Positions 1 through 8,702 of a stretch of 64,000 nucleotides of DNA are shown piece by piece (position 1 is the stretch's first letter; each line of letters opens with the position of its first letter). The stretch spans positions 806,001 through 870,000 of the forward strand of contig CBDHHD010000016.1 of NCBI GenBank assembly GCA_965263285.1. Direction: 5' to 3'. The stretch is from JASGCP01 sp965263285. GTDB taxonomy: Bacteria; Bacteroidota; Bacteroidia; Chitinophagales; Chitinophagaceae. A program made the position numbers and the translations under genes. The notes under the pieces were generated by a model that worked only from the letters and a program-made list of their open reading frames with translations, made no database searches and was not told where the DNA came from.

Positions 1-2096
1 GCCTCTATGGATATCGTATAAGGGTCCATATCTTTAGATAACGAATAGAATAATTTATTATGTAATGCATAAGGACCAAAAGGGCCTATATTAATAACTA
101 CTTCATGGTTTTCAAAACTACCAATTGTTCTAGGGAGAGAAAACAGTTGCAATGCTTCATCTAAGGTAATGGTAGAAATACTTTGATTGGGTTTTAGCTT
201 TGCAAATTTTGGTTTCTCCTTTTCTTCCAATCTTCCTAATTGAACCATGGGACCATATTTCCCAATTCTCGCTAACACAACCTTTCCACTCTTATGATCT
301 ATTCCTAATTCTTTTTCTCCTGTACTCTTGTCGGCTGTTTCAATAATATGATTAATATGTTGATGAAAGGGCTTATAGAAGCTATCAATCATCGCAGTCC
401 AAGACATATCACCATTTGCAATTTCATCAAATTCATCTTCTATTTTAGCAGTGAATTGATAATCCATTATCTTTTTAAAATGCTCAGATAAAAACTTAGT
501 TACAAGTGTTCCGAGATCGGTAGGGAATAACTTATTTTTTTCTACTCCTGTTGTTTCAGATTTGGTAAGGGTCTCAATAGTATTATCTTTTAATGAAACA
601 CATTGATATGTTCGCAAAGTGCCTTCTCTATCTTTTTTCTCTACATAAGTTCTTTTAATAATTGTGCTAATGGTAGAGGCATAAGTAGAAGGGCGACCAA
701 TATTTAATTCTTCTAATTTCTTTACAAGCGACGCTTCGGTGTACCGAGGCGATGCTCTACTAAATCTCTCTATTGCATTCATCTCTTGTAAAGGCAATAT
801 CTGGTTTATTTTTAATGGGGGGAGCATATTACTTTCTACATCATCATCATTTTTTTCTTCTTCTTCGTCTTTATCTTCTGTATATGCTTTTAAAAAACCA
901 TCAAATATCATAACCTCCCCTTGTGCGGTAAGCTTTTCTTGATTAGAATGAATAAGAATTTTTACTATATGTTTTTCAAAAATAGCGTCCGACATTTGAG
1001 AGCTAATAGTGCGTTTCCAAATGAGATCATATAATCTTTGAGCATCAGGATTATCTACAATTTTTACCAACATATTAGTAGGACGAATGGCTTCATGTGC
1101 CTCTTGGGCAGTTTGATTTTTTGTTTTATATTGTCTTGCTTGATGATATTGTTTCCCATACACACTTACAATTTGTTTTTCAATATCTGTTAAGGCGGTT
1201 TCACTTAAATGCACACTATCGGTACGCATGTAAGAAATATATCCTGCTTCATATAATCGTTGTGCTAATAACATAGTTTTACTTACACCATAGCCTAATT
1301 TTCTAGAGGCTTCTTGCTGTAAGGTAGATGTAGTAAATGGTGCAGCAGGGACACGACTCAATGGTTTTACTTGCATATCGCTTACAGTATAGGTAGTATG
1401 TAAGCAACTTTGTAAAAATTTTTGTGCGTCTACTAATTGATCTAACTTATTCCCTTCTGCTTTAAATACAACATCTTTATTATTTTTATCTTTTGCTATA
1501 AACCAAGCTTCTAATTTAAAAGAAGAAGAGGGAATAAAATTAATAATCTCGTTTTCTCTATCTACGATTAACCGCACAGCTACACTTTGCACGCGTCCCG
1601 CACTTAAAGAACCCATGCGACCTATTTTTTTCCACAAAACAGGACTTAACTCAAACCCTACTAATCTATCTAAAATGCGTCTTGCCTGTTGCGCATTTAC
1701 AAGATTCATATTAATAATACGCGGATGGCTAATTGCTTTTTTTATTGCCGATGCTGTAATCTCATGAAACACAATTCTTTTTGTTTTTTGTGGATCTAAA
1801 TTAAGCACCTCGGTTAAATGCCAAGAAATGCTTTCACCTTCTCTATCCTCATCCGATGCCAACCATATTTCTGTAAAATCTTTTGATGTCTTTTTTAATT
1901 CATATACTATTTTCTCTTTATCTTTTGGTACAATATATCTTGGGGCATAGTTATTATTAATATCAATTCCCATATCTGCTTTTTCTAAATCTCTAATATG
2001 CCCAAAACAACTTTTTACTTGAAAATCTTTACCTAATATCTTTTCAATTGTTTTAGCTTTTGCTGGAGACTCTACAATAAGTAGATTTTTTGCCAT
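1..2096 (-). CDS. topA: DNA topoisomerase I (3' end outside window)
   Basis: Type IA topoisomerase that relaxes negatively supercoiled DNA through a single-strand break. The start codon is the CAT at 2094-2096, and about 698 codons read open to the window edge. The N-terminus MAKNLLIVESPAKAKTIEKI is the classic TOPRIM start, and LASDEDREGE supplies the acidic TOPRIM residues. The active-site tyrosine lies in GYISYMRTDS at about residue 289 (plus-strand bases near 1230). The last visible residues (from about 620) correspond to the start of the C-terminal repeat region. An acidic stretch, EDKDEEEEKNDDD, sits around residue 410. No frameshift or stop is seen. The 3' end is cut by the window. The upstream flank (2186-2210) holds a decayed ISL3-type repeat end. 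Confidence 0.97.
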   Translation of the reverse strand, partial: MAKNLLIVESPAKAKTIEKILGKDFQVKSCFGHIRDLEKADMGIDINNNYAPRYIVPKDKEKIVYELKKTSKDFTEIWLASDEDREGESISWHLTEVLNLDPQKTKRIVFHEITASAIKKAISHPRIINMNLVNAQQARRILDRLVGFELSPVLWKKIGRMGSLSAGRVQSVAVRLIVDRENEIINFIPSSSFKLEAWFIAKDKNNKDVVFKAEGNKLDQLVDAQKFLQSCLHTTYTVSDMQVKPLSRVPAAPFTTSTLQQEASRKLGYGVSKTMLLAQRLYEAGYISYMRTDSVHLSETALTDIEKQIVSVYGKQYHQARQYKTKNQTAQEAHEAIRPTNMLVKIVDNPDAQRLYDLIWKRTISSQMSDAIFEKHIVKILIHSNQEKLTAQGEVMIFDGFLKAYTEDKDEEEEKNDDDVESNMLPPLKINQILPLQEMNAIERFSRASPRYTEASLVKKLEELNIGRPSTYASTISTIIKRTYVEKKDREGTLRTYQCVSLKDNTIETLTKSETTGVEKNKLFPTDLGTLVTKFLSEHFKKIMDYQFTAKIEDEFDEIANGDMSWTAMIDSFYKPFHQHINHIIETADKSTGEKELGIDHKSGKVVLARIGKYGPMVQLGRLEEKEKPKFAKLKPNQSISTITLDEALQLFSLPRTIGSFENHEVVINIGPFGPYALHNKLFYSLSKDMDPYTISIE

Positions 2097-3113
2097 TTAT
2101 AATAATTTTACTTTAATTAAAAGAAAGAATTGGCAAAAGTAAAATAAAAAAATTGATATGAAACTGTTTATTCTCATATTAGATTAAATCTTTTTTTCAG
2201 GTGCTAAGAAAAAAAGATGACACACAAACATTAACCCAACTTGGCAAATGGCATTTCGTAAGTAATTGATAGTAAAAAACTTACGAACTATGGACTCGTT
2301 TTTTAGGGGCTACATCTTCGTCTTGTGTAATAGGGACAGGTTTGTATTTGGTGACAGAATAGATGGCTTGTGCCTCTGCTATTGGTCTTGTACATTGCCG
2401 AATAATGACTGTTTTTTTATTTGCATTTTGTGCGACAGAAGTGATGATTTTTTGTGTATTCATTATTCTGACAATGTTTTTCCAATCGTGTTGGATACCA
2501 TGTTGTTTAAGTTTATATCTAATAGTAGATACAATGGTGTACGCCAATACACCTAAAAATAAATGAGCTTTGCAACTGTTATCATGAATATGGTAAACAG
2601 GTCGTAAAGACAAATCTGTTTTAAGAATGCGAAAGGAAGACTCAACCTCTCTAATCGTATTATAAATATCCCACATCCCTTCTTCTTTAATTAATTCAAC
2701 GGGAGGAATAGATGTTCTTAAAAAATAAATACCCTCTGTTTTTGTATGCTCTTTTCTTTTCCAAGTTATTCTTTTTACCGTGTCGCTCTTTCCTTTCTGT
2801 TTTTTTCTTTTCGTTGCTTTTTGTGCAGTATTAGCTTCCTCTGTATTCTCATCCTCTTTATTACTTTCATTTTCTTTGTTTTCTTCTACTGAAACCTCGT
2901 ATTCACTATATACTTGTTTGTTCCTTTCCCGTATGCGTCCTAAACGAATCAAAATCTTTTTTATATCTTTGGTTGTCTTAGGTTTTCCCAATGAACTTAC
3001 CAAAGCATTTAATTCTTTTTCTAATCGAGTACAATACTGTTTAAACATGGCATCTTCTTTCTTTTCTTTTTCCTCACTGTGTACTTTCAAATAAGTATCA
3101 GCATCATTATCTG

Positions 3114-4133
3114 TCATGTTTCACAACGTTGTTGATGAAAATTGACTGTTTCTACATGCGAATTTAGGAGTTTATTTTTAAATTCTGAAGGAGTTTGTAA
3201 AAATATTTCAGGCTTTAGTTGGTACCACTTTTCTAGCGCTTCAAAAGGTGTTTTTACATTTAGTTCTTTTCTTAAAGAACCATGTCGTCTGTGAAGATTA
3301 TAGAAAATCATAAATTTACCTAAATCTTTTTCTAAATCTATTCTATCATTATACTCATACCTTAAGATAGTATTTTTTTTAATGGTTCCATTTACTCTTT
3401 CTACCATACCATTCGTTTTTGGTGTAGATGGTTGAGTACACCTATGTTTAATATTGTTTTCTTTGCACTTAATGTCAAGTAAAGAAGGGTTAGCCCGCAA
3501 ATTGCCTTTTTTATTTTTCATAAGTCGATTGGTAAACTCAAGGCCATTATCTGTTAAGATATGCGTAATAGCAAAAGGGAAGAAACGCATACATTCCTCA
3601 AAAAAAAGATCTGTATTGTGGGCTGTTTTATTGTCATATACTTTATAATACAATATTCTTGTAGCTCTATCTATAGCTACATATAGATAAGAACCTACCT
3701 TGTTAAATTTTGGCATATAAGTTACATCGAAATGAAGATATCCTGGCTCGTATGCTTTAAACTTTTTAGCTTTTTCTTTTTCTGCTATGGGCACTATATT
3801 TATATTATTTCGTAATAAGCACCTATACACAGAACTTCTTGATATAGATTTGTTTTCTACTGCTAATATTTCGAATATTTCATCTATAGGCAACCAGGTA
3901 GATTTTCTCAAAGATATAATTAATGTAGTTTCTACTTCATTTAGAGCATAATGAATATTTTTAGGGATACTAGATACATCAGAGACAAAGTCTCTATTTC
4001 GCCATTTTGAAATCGTTTGTTTCGCTATAGCAAATTGAGAAGCTAATTCGGTATTTGTTAAAAAAGAATTGCTTTGTATTTGTTTGCGAATGCTTATATT
4101 TGTCTTGGCATTGGAATGGTAAATTTGTGGCAT
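3114..4133 (-). CDS. IS481-family transposase
   Basis: A 339-residue transposase with an N-terminal helix-turn-helix region (TNTELASQFAIAKQTISKWR, about residues 25-44) and a C-terminal rve integrase core. The DDE residues are visible in HFDVTYMPKF, LTDNGLEFTNRL and NGMVERVNGTIKK. The start is the ATG at 4131-4133, and the stop TGA lies only 2 bp inside the IS end, overlapping the inverted repeat. Length and all three acidic motifs are intact, so this is the only copy in the window likely to make active IS481 transposase. Confidence 0.93.
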   Translation of the reverse strand: MPQIYHSNAKTNISIRKQIQSNSFLTNTELASQFAIAKQTISKWRNRDFVSDVSSIPKNIHYALNEVETTLIISLRKSTWLPIDEIFEILAVENKSISRSSVYRCLLRNNINIVPIAEKEKAKKFKAYEPGYLHFDVTYMPKFNKVGSYLYVAIDRATRILYYKVYDNKTAHNTDLFFEECMRFFPFAITHILTDNGLEFTNRLMKNKKGNLRANPSLLDIKCKENNIKHRCTQPSTPKTNGMVERVNGTIKKNTILRYEYNDRIDLEKDLGKFMIFYNLHRRHGSLRKELNVKTPFEALEKWYQLKPEIFLQTPSEFKNKLLNSHVETVNFHQQRCET

Positions 4134-4181
4134 ATTTTATTTTTTATATTGTTATAAAACAAAAATAGTCATTTTTTACAT

Positions 4182-4236
4182 TCCAGCCCTTGTGGCTCCG
4201 TTTCGGCTACGCCTCCACTACGCCACAAGGGCTGGA
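4182..4236. promoter_or_regulatory. Long hairpin upstream of IS481 transposase
   Basis: TCCAGCCCTTGTGGC (4182-4196) pairs perfectly with GCCACAAGGGCTGGA (4222-4236), a 15-bp stem around a 25-nt loop. It sits between the IS end and the transposase start, in transposase 5' leader position. The same hairpin is kept in the 5882 and 56681 copies. By analogy with other IS elements it may block translation or transcription entering from outside; that role is inference. Confidence 0.75.
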
Positions 4237-4894
4237 AAAACCATCAACAACGTTGTGAAACTAAACAATTATCAACATAAGCAAATGAAAGCTCTATTTT
4301 ATTACCCCTATTATCTGTTACCCATTTCTTTTCTTTATTATTTGTCGTATAATTTTTTAACAAATAACGGTTTGCACACAAATAATCATATCCTTTGTTT
4401 CTTACGAGTGTCAAATTTTCTTGTGTGGCAAATGCTGCGTCCATCACAACAATTGGCTTTTTAACCGCAGGTGCAATAAATGAAGACAAAGATTCTAAAG
4501 TGGCTTCTAATGTATTACACTCCGCAATATTACCTTCATAAATTTGAGAGTACTTTAAAAAACCTTCCGCATTTACCACTAATGCTAAAGTAGCCAGTTT
4601 GCAATCTTTTCTTTTTTCTTTACTTCTCCCAAACTGTGCCAGGCCGCTGCCTTCCTTTCTGCCCTCAAAATAACTATTCGTCAAATCATATAAAATAATT
4701 TTGTCCTGTAAGCTAAACAGGTGATTTGTTCTCAGAGACAAATGCTGCTCCAGTTCAGTTTTTATTTTGAATAATTTAAGGGCGTTATCATAAAGATGGT
4801 GAGGGTTATTTTATTAGGCAAGTGAGTAAACAATTCCTTGCACCACTGTTGATTGACAGCCAGCTTTCCATTTTATGTTCAGAGCAGGGAAAAG

Positions 4895-5654
4895 GGCTAA
4901 ATCTTTTTTTGAGGTGCTGTGGGAGGGTATCTTTACTTTTTTTACACTCAATTTTTTATTTATGGCAAGGAGAAAAATTTCCAATTCAGAAGAGTTATTG
5001 TCTTCGTTTATTAATATACATGTGCCCAAAGAATATTTAGACCATTTTGATGTAGTAGAGATAAAAAATAAACCTGATTGTTACGAGATTATTTTACATG
5101 AGAAAGAAGATCATATACCCTTAGAACTACATGGCAAAAAGATAACCTTAGGTGAAAGAAAGCACAGAAATAAATAGAAACAATCCTAATAATTGGACGG
5201 ATATAGAATTAATTGAAAAGACAAAGTATTTGCTGTATAAACCTGAAAGCTCATTAGAAGAAGAACAATTAACCTTATTGGATGCTTTACTTACAAAATA
5301 TCCGACTATACAAATAGCTTATCAGTTAGTGCAACAATTTACTTCATGGTATCATAAGAGGAATATAGGTAAACCATTATATATAATTAAAAGTGAGTTA
5401 GAAAAATGGAAAGAAAATGTACGAAGGGTAAAACTTAAAGCCATAACCCATGTTATGAACATGGTAGAGCTCCATCAAGAAGATATATTAAGATATTTTG
5501 AAAAAGGATTAACTAATGCCAAAGCTGAAAATTTAAACACCCGTATTCAAAGATTTATTATTAACAATTATGGCATGAGAAATAGAGACTTTTTCTTCTA
5601 CAGACCCCAAATTTATTTTAGCCCCCCCCCAGCACCTCAAAAAAAGATTTAGCC
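4895..5654 (+). mobile_element. ISL3/ISAon1-like element, internally deleted
   Basis: The 760-bp element is bounded by long inverted repeats. The left end begins GGCTAAATCTTTTTTTGAGG and continues TGCTG; the right end is its reverse complement ending in TTTAGCC at 5654. Inside are the start of the short first ORF and the end of the second ORF of an ISAon1-type (ISL3 family) element, joined by a deletion. No 8-bp direct repeat is seen at the flanks. These ends are nearly identical to the ends of many MITEs in the window, so this is the closest visible relative of their mobiliser. Confidence 0.8.
4963..5652 (+). pseudogene. ISAon1-type transposase, fused remnants of two ORFs
   Basis: From the ATG at 4963 the frame reads MARRKISNSEELLSSFI, matching the small N-terminal-region protein that precedes ISAon1 transposases, and runs to HGKKITL near 5150. 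It then jumps out of frame. From about 5152 another frame reads the C-terminal part of the transposase (NNWTDIELIEKTKYLL, then ENLNTRIQRFIINNYGMRNR), including the conserved N-x-R-I-Q region of ISL3 transposases. The middle of the transposase with most of the catalytic core is missing. It cannot make an active enzyme. Family assignment is from recognised sequence character. Confidence 0.75.
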
Positions 5655-5700
5655 ACTTAAACTTATTTTACTTATCTTAGTATTATATAAATATTAAATT

Positions 5701-5856
5701 ATGAAAAATAAATTAAAAAATTTAGGCTCTTCTTTAAAAAGAAATGAATTAAAAAAAGCAAAAGGTGCTTTAAGTCCTAATGGTTGTGGCGGTACTTGTA
5801 CTTGGTGGTCTGGTTGCTTCTCTGGCTGTGTTTGTAATAAAGGAACTTGTTCTTAA
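5701..5856 (+). CDS. RiPP-like precursor peptide 1 (Cys-rich, GG/GA-type leader)
   Basis: A 51-residue ORF. The leader reads NLGSSLKRNELKKAKGA (residues 7-23) and resembles the Bacteroidota natural-product precursor leaders annotated as TIGR04149/class I lanthipeptide type (L-x-R-x-E-L/M-K-K-x-x-G-G/A). Cleavage would be expected after Gly22-Ala23. The core carries six cysteines (29, 33, 39, 43, 45, 50), five of them in CGGTCTWWSGCFSGCVC, plus several Ser/Thr that could be dehydrated. A near-consensus -7 box (TATCTTAG) lies about 25 bp upstream. The gene is wedged between an ISL3-type remnant ending 46 bp before it and an IS481 remnant starting 25 bp after it. No lanthipeptide synthetase, radical SAM enzyme or peptidase-containing exporter is present in the window. 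A sister gene lies at 47115-47273. Product class is inferred. Confidence 0.75.
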   Translation: MKNKLKNLGSSLKRNELKKAKGALSPNGCGGTCTWWSGCFSGCVCNKGTCS

Positions 5857-5881
5857 ATGTAGAGATGGGACCATAAAAAAA

Positions 5882-6303
5882 TGTTTAGTTTCACAACGTT
5901 GTTGATGGTTTTTCCAGCCCTTGTGGCTCTGTTTCGGCTACGCCTCCACTACGCCACAAGGGCTGGAATGTAAAAAATGACTATTTTTGTTTTATAACCA
6001 TATAAAAAATAAAATATGCCACAAATTTACCATTCCAATGCCAAAACAAATATAAGCATTCGCAAACAAATATAAAGCAATTCTTTTTTAACAAATACCG
6101 AATTAGCTTCTCAATTTGCTATAGCGAAACAAACGATTTCAAAATGGCGAAATAGAGACTTTGTCTCTGATGTATCTAGTATCCCTAAAAATATTCATTA
6201 TGCTCTAAATGAAATAGAAACTACATTAATTATATCTTTGAGAAAATCTACCTGGTTGCCTATAGATAAAATATTCGAAATAGTAGCAGTAGAAAACAAA
6301 TCT
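5882..6303 (+). mobile_element. IS481 5' remnant
   Basis: Starts with TGTTTAGTTTCACAACG, carries the same 15-bp hairpin, then a transposase start ATGCCACAAATTTACC. The reading frame is killed early by an in-frame TAA (IRKQI-stop) and the element is cut at 6304 by a MITE. The 3' two thirds are absent. Just left of it (5866-5880) is GGGACCATAAAAAA, resembling an IS256 terminus. Confidence 0.85.
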
Positions 6304-6860
6304 GGCATAACTAAATTTAGTGTGAGGGAGTATGCAAAGATACAAAATAAAATGGATATTTGTAAAAACAATTTTATATGGGCTACATCTTTTTTTGAGG
6401 TGCTGGAAGCATGGATTATTACATATATATAAATATGGAAATAATAGGAAATATCTGATGAGGACTGCCCTCAGATAAAGAGCGTTACAAAACGAGGTGA
6501 GCGAAGCGACCAGCGAGAATGTGGAGGCGGAAGTTTTTATATATGAATCGTTATGATGAGCATAAAGTATTTGCATAAAAGATACCTATGGATAAGCTCA
6601 TCATAACGATTCATACCTAACCGCCTCCCATTCATTCTCGCTAGCGTAGCGAGCCGTAGTTTTGTAGCTCTTTATCTGCAGGCTTGATTTTTTCTTTGTT
6701 TCTTTCTTTTGTATCAAGACAAAAGAAAGAAAAGGATATAAAAATAAATGATGAACCTATATATGAGCAATTACAAAAACATAAATATCCCCCAGCACCT
6801 CAAAAAAAGATGTAGCCTTTTAGTAAACTAAATTTTTCCTCACACTAAATTTAGTTATGC
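6304..6860 (-). mobile_element. Composite MITE (GGCATAAC-type ends), copy 1
   Basis: Ends are GGCATAACTAAATTTAGTGT at 6304 and its complement ending TTATGC at 6860, with the last base altered or lost. It contains a complete inner MITE with ISL3-type ends (6381-6817). It is oriented opposite to the copies at 37649, 40762 and 53091. It interrupts the IS481 transposase remnant at residue about 97. No clean target duplication is seen, consistent with loss of one end base and flank. Confidence 0.85.
6381..6817. repeat. ISL3-end MITE with palindromic core
   Basis: 437 bp bounded by GGCTACATCTTTTTTTGAGG plus TGCTG and the reverse complement. The core is an imperfect long palindrome: AGATAAAGAGC...AACGAGG...CCAGCGAGAATG...GGCGG on one arm pairs with CCGCC...TTCTCGCTAGCG...GCTCTTTATCT on the other. 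Nested inside are a near-perfect hairpin around ATCGTTATGATGAGC and a separate 14-bp stem TTTCTTTCTTTTGT/ACAAAAGAAAGAAA. Confidence 0.9.
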
Positions 6861-7000
6861 ATGCAATTATAACTGCTTAATCAACTCAAAGGTTTATTAA
6901 TTAAGTACATAGATTGTAGAATAATTTATAAGTATGTCATATATATATACAATAGAATCACAACAAAAAACATACCTATTTCTCTATTTCATTACGCTAT

Positions 7001-8635
7001 CTACACAAGAGAGAAATTTTGCATCATTCCTGAATCTTCGTGCTCAAGATTATGACAATGTACCACATAATTTCCTTTATATTGAGAGAAATTAGCAATT
7101 ACGCGTACCTTTTCACCTCCCTTACAAAGGACAACATCTTTAAATCCTTTTTCTTGAGGCTCAACTACACCACGGCCCCCTACACGGTCAAGTACTTGAA
7201 ACTGCACACCATGATAATGCATAGGATGCGCTTCATCACCTTGGCTATTGTCAAACTCCCATATCTCTGTAGATCCAGCTGGAAGCGTAAAATTAATAAC
7301 ATCTGGCGAATACGATACTCCATTAATAGTATGCTGAATTTGAGGCATGCCACTTGCTCCTCCCATATTCATGCCCGCCATTTGTCCATTATCATTACCC
7401 ATATTCATACCAGCCATTTGCCCGTTATTATTACCCATGTTCATACCTTTCATATTAGATTTTTTCTTTGACTTAGCTTCACTCATATAAGTCTTCATCA
7501 ACTTATCCATTGCCACATTACTAATGTCAAACATTCTTGTATAAGAAGCACTACTTGCGGGCATAGGCATAATAGTAGAAAGAACAGAAGGAATAGTATA
7601 AGCATACCCAGGTGTGCTTTCTACTTTAAATTTTAATATTCTAAATGCTTCTTTTCCTTGGTCGGGATCGCCAGGGAATAGATCATTTTGAAGAAATACC
7701 TCTTTGCCTCCTTCTTTTGTAAAGTCTATCAGTAAATCTAATCGTTCTCCGGGAGCTAGCATAATTTTATTTGCCATTTCGGCCGATCGCAATAACCCCC
7801 CATCAGCTCCTATTATATAAAAAGGAGATTTATTACTCAATGCGATATTATAGATTCGTGCTGTAGATCCATTTAACACACGAACACGGTTCCATCCTGC
7901 CCGCACAGAATAAGAGGGGCTATGAACACCATTTACTAAGATATATGATCCAAAATAACCCGACATAAGCTCGGCAAAATCAGGTGCATATAATATATTA
8001 CCATTAAAATCAATGCGCTTATCTTGAATAACAAAAAATCCTTCATCTATACCCGAAGGAAGCCGAAGAGCCTTTTCTTCATCATCCCTTACAATCCATA
8101 ACGATGCTAACCCATCTACAACTTGCTTGGCTGTAATACCATGCACATGAGGATGTAGCCAATACATCGACGCCCTTTGATTAATAGTAAATTGATATCT
8201 AAAAGTAGAACCCGGTTGTATCATAAATGTTGGATAACCATCCATATCAGATGGTATAACACTACCATGCCAATGTATATTGGTAGGCATTGATATATTA
8301 TTTGTAAATAATATATCTACATTATCTCCCTTATTAAACTGAAAAGGCTTTCCCAATATACCATTATGATACCCCCATACATTTGATTTCTTCCCTTTAA
8401 GAATCTCTATAGTTGCTTGCTGTGCTGTAAATGCATCTTTTTGAAGATCAAAATACTGCATAGGCATTAGCACATTAGTAAAATTGCCCTCTCTTACAGG
8501 GGAGCCACTAGCACTAGGCTGCATATTCTGGAATAATTTATTAGAATTACTTGATTCTAATAACCAAGAAACACCCCCTAATGCAACAAAAGCACTAGTA
8601 GTTCCTGTCATCTTAATAAAGTCTTTTCGTTTCAT
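7001..8635 (-). CDS. Multicopper oxidase (CueO/CopA-like), Met-rich
   Basis: 544 residues, three cupredoxin domains, periplasmic, probably oxidising Cu(I) or phenolic substrates and protecting against copper. The N-terminus MKRKDFIKMTGTTSAFVALGG resembles a Tat-type signal with KR in place of RR. Copper ligands are visible in HWHGS (about 120), HPHVHG (about 162), HPMHYHG (about 473) and HCHNLEHEDSGMM (about 526), giving complete type 1, 2 and 3 sites. Between domains two and three (about 394-428) is a tandem Met-rich insert with repeated GMNMGNNNGQMA units, like the Met-rich segment that binds Cu(I) in CueO. No other copper genes are adjacent. A MITE lies 67 bp upstream of the start and must abut or contain the promoter. 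Confidence 0.92.
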   Translation of the reverse strand: MKRKDFIKMTGTTSAFVALGGVSWLLESSNSNKLFQNMQPSASGSPVREGNFTNVLMPMQYFDLQKDAFTAQQATIEILKGKKSNVWGYHNGILGKPFQFNKGDNVDILFTNNISMPTNIHWHGSVIPSDMDGYPTFMIQPGSTFRYQFTINQRASMYWLHPHVHGITAKQVVDGLASLWIVRDDEEKALRLPSGIDEGFFVIQDKRIDFNGNILYAPDFAELMSGYFGSYILVNGVHSPSYSVRAGWNRVRVLNGSTARIYNIALSNKSPFYIIGADGGLLRSAEMANKIMLAPGERLDLLIDFTKEGGKEVFLQNDLFPGDPDQGKEAFRILKFKVESTPGYAYTIPSVLSTIMPMPASSASYTRMFDISNVAMDKLMKTYMSEAKSKKKSNMKGMNMGNNNGQMAGMNMGNDNGQMAGMNMGGASGMPQIQHTINGVSYSPDVINFTLPAGSTEIWEFDNSQGDEAHPMHYHGVQFQVLDRVGGRGVVEPQEKGFKDVVLCKGGEKVRVIANFSQYKGNYVVHCHNLEHEDSGMMQNFSLV

Positions 8636-8702
8636 ATTAAAATAGTTTAAAAAATAAAATTAAATATAAAAAAATTAAGTGGCGAAAAAAAATAATTATA
8701 TT

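Larger units (their letters stand above)
3112..4267 (-). mobile_element. IS481-family insertion sequence, intact, with 6-bp TSD
   Basis: The element is 1156 bp with TGT...ACA termini. Terminal inverted repeats share GTTTCACAACGTTGTTGATG; one end reads TGTCAT before it and the other TGTTTA. It is flanked by a perfect 6-bp direct repeat ATTATC at 3106-3111 and 4268-4273, which fixes both boundaries. It encodes one transposase on the minus strand and carries a long hairpin between its transposase start and its right end. Related copies lie at 5882-6303 (fragment), 35489-35654 (fragment) and 56681-57837 (full length, start codon lost). Confidence 0.95.
2231..4894 (-). mobile_element. IS4/IS1634-like element remnant, split by IS481
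   Basis: This remnant spans the two halves of one DDE transposase reading on the minus strand. The left end starts near TTAACCCAACTTGG, a sequence that recurs at 29634 in a second partial copy. The right part is cut at 4894 by the ISL3-type element, so the original right end is not seen. An intact IS481 element sits inside it (3112-4267). The family assignment rests on the protein only. Confidence 0.75.
2281..4894 (-). pseudogene. IS4/IS1634-like DDE transposase, broken
   Basis: The N-terminal half (about 4894 to 4268) contains LYDLTNSYFEG with a catalytic Asp, and VVMDAAFAT. The C-terminal half (3111 to 2281) contains the YNTIREVESSFRILKTDL Glu region. The IS481 element interrupts it exactly between VDN and DADTYL. 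Removing the IS and one copy of its 6-bp target duplication restores an uninterrupted frame across that joint, so the IS481 insertion is recent relative to the frame. Independently, the extreme N-terminus is frameshifted with stops near 4812-4817 and is cut off at 4894 by another element. The gene was therefore dead for more than one reason. Charged low-complexity residues (EENKENESNKEDENTEEAN) lie in the C-terminal half. Confidence 0.85.

Noticed and set aside
2266..2566. Plus-strand ORFs opposite the IS4/IS1634-like transposase
   Set aside because: They are antisense shadows of the C-terminal transposase frame, and the same shadow recurs in the 29634 fragment.
4875..4962. Longer start for the ISAon1-type first ORF (MFRAGKRAKSFF...)
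   Set aside because: The extra residues translate the IS4/IS1634-like flank and the inverted repeat. The family start is MARRK at 4963.
6226..6576. Repeated ORF (AHHNDSYIKTSASTFSLVAS type) seen at 6226, 8647, 41048 and 53377
   Set aside because: It lies wholly within the MITE palindromic core and terminus and is conserved only because the repeat is. It is open on one strand by base composition and varies at its ends between copies. No start signal and no resemblance to a protein family.
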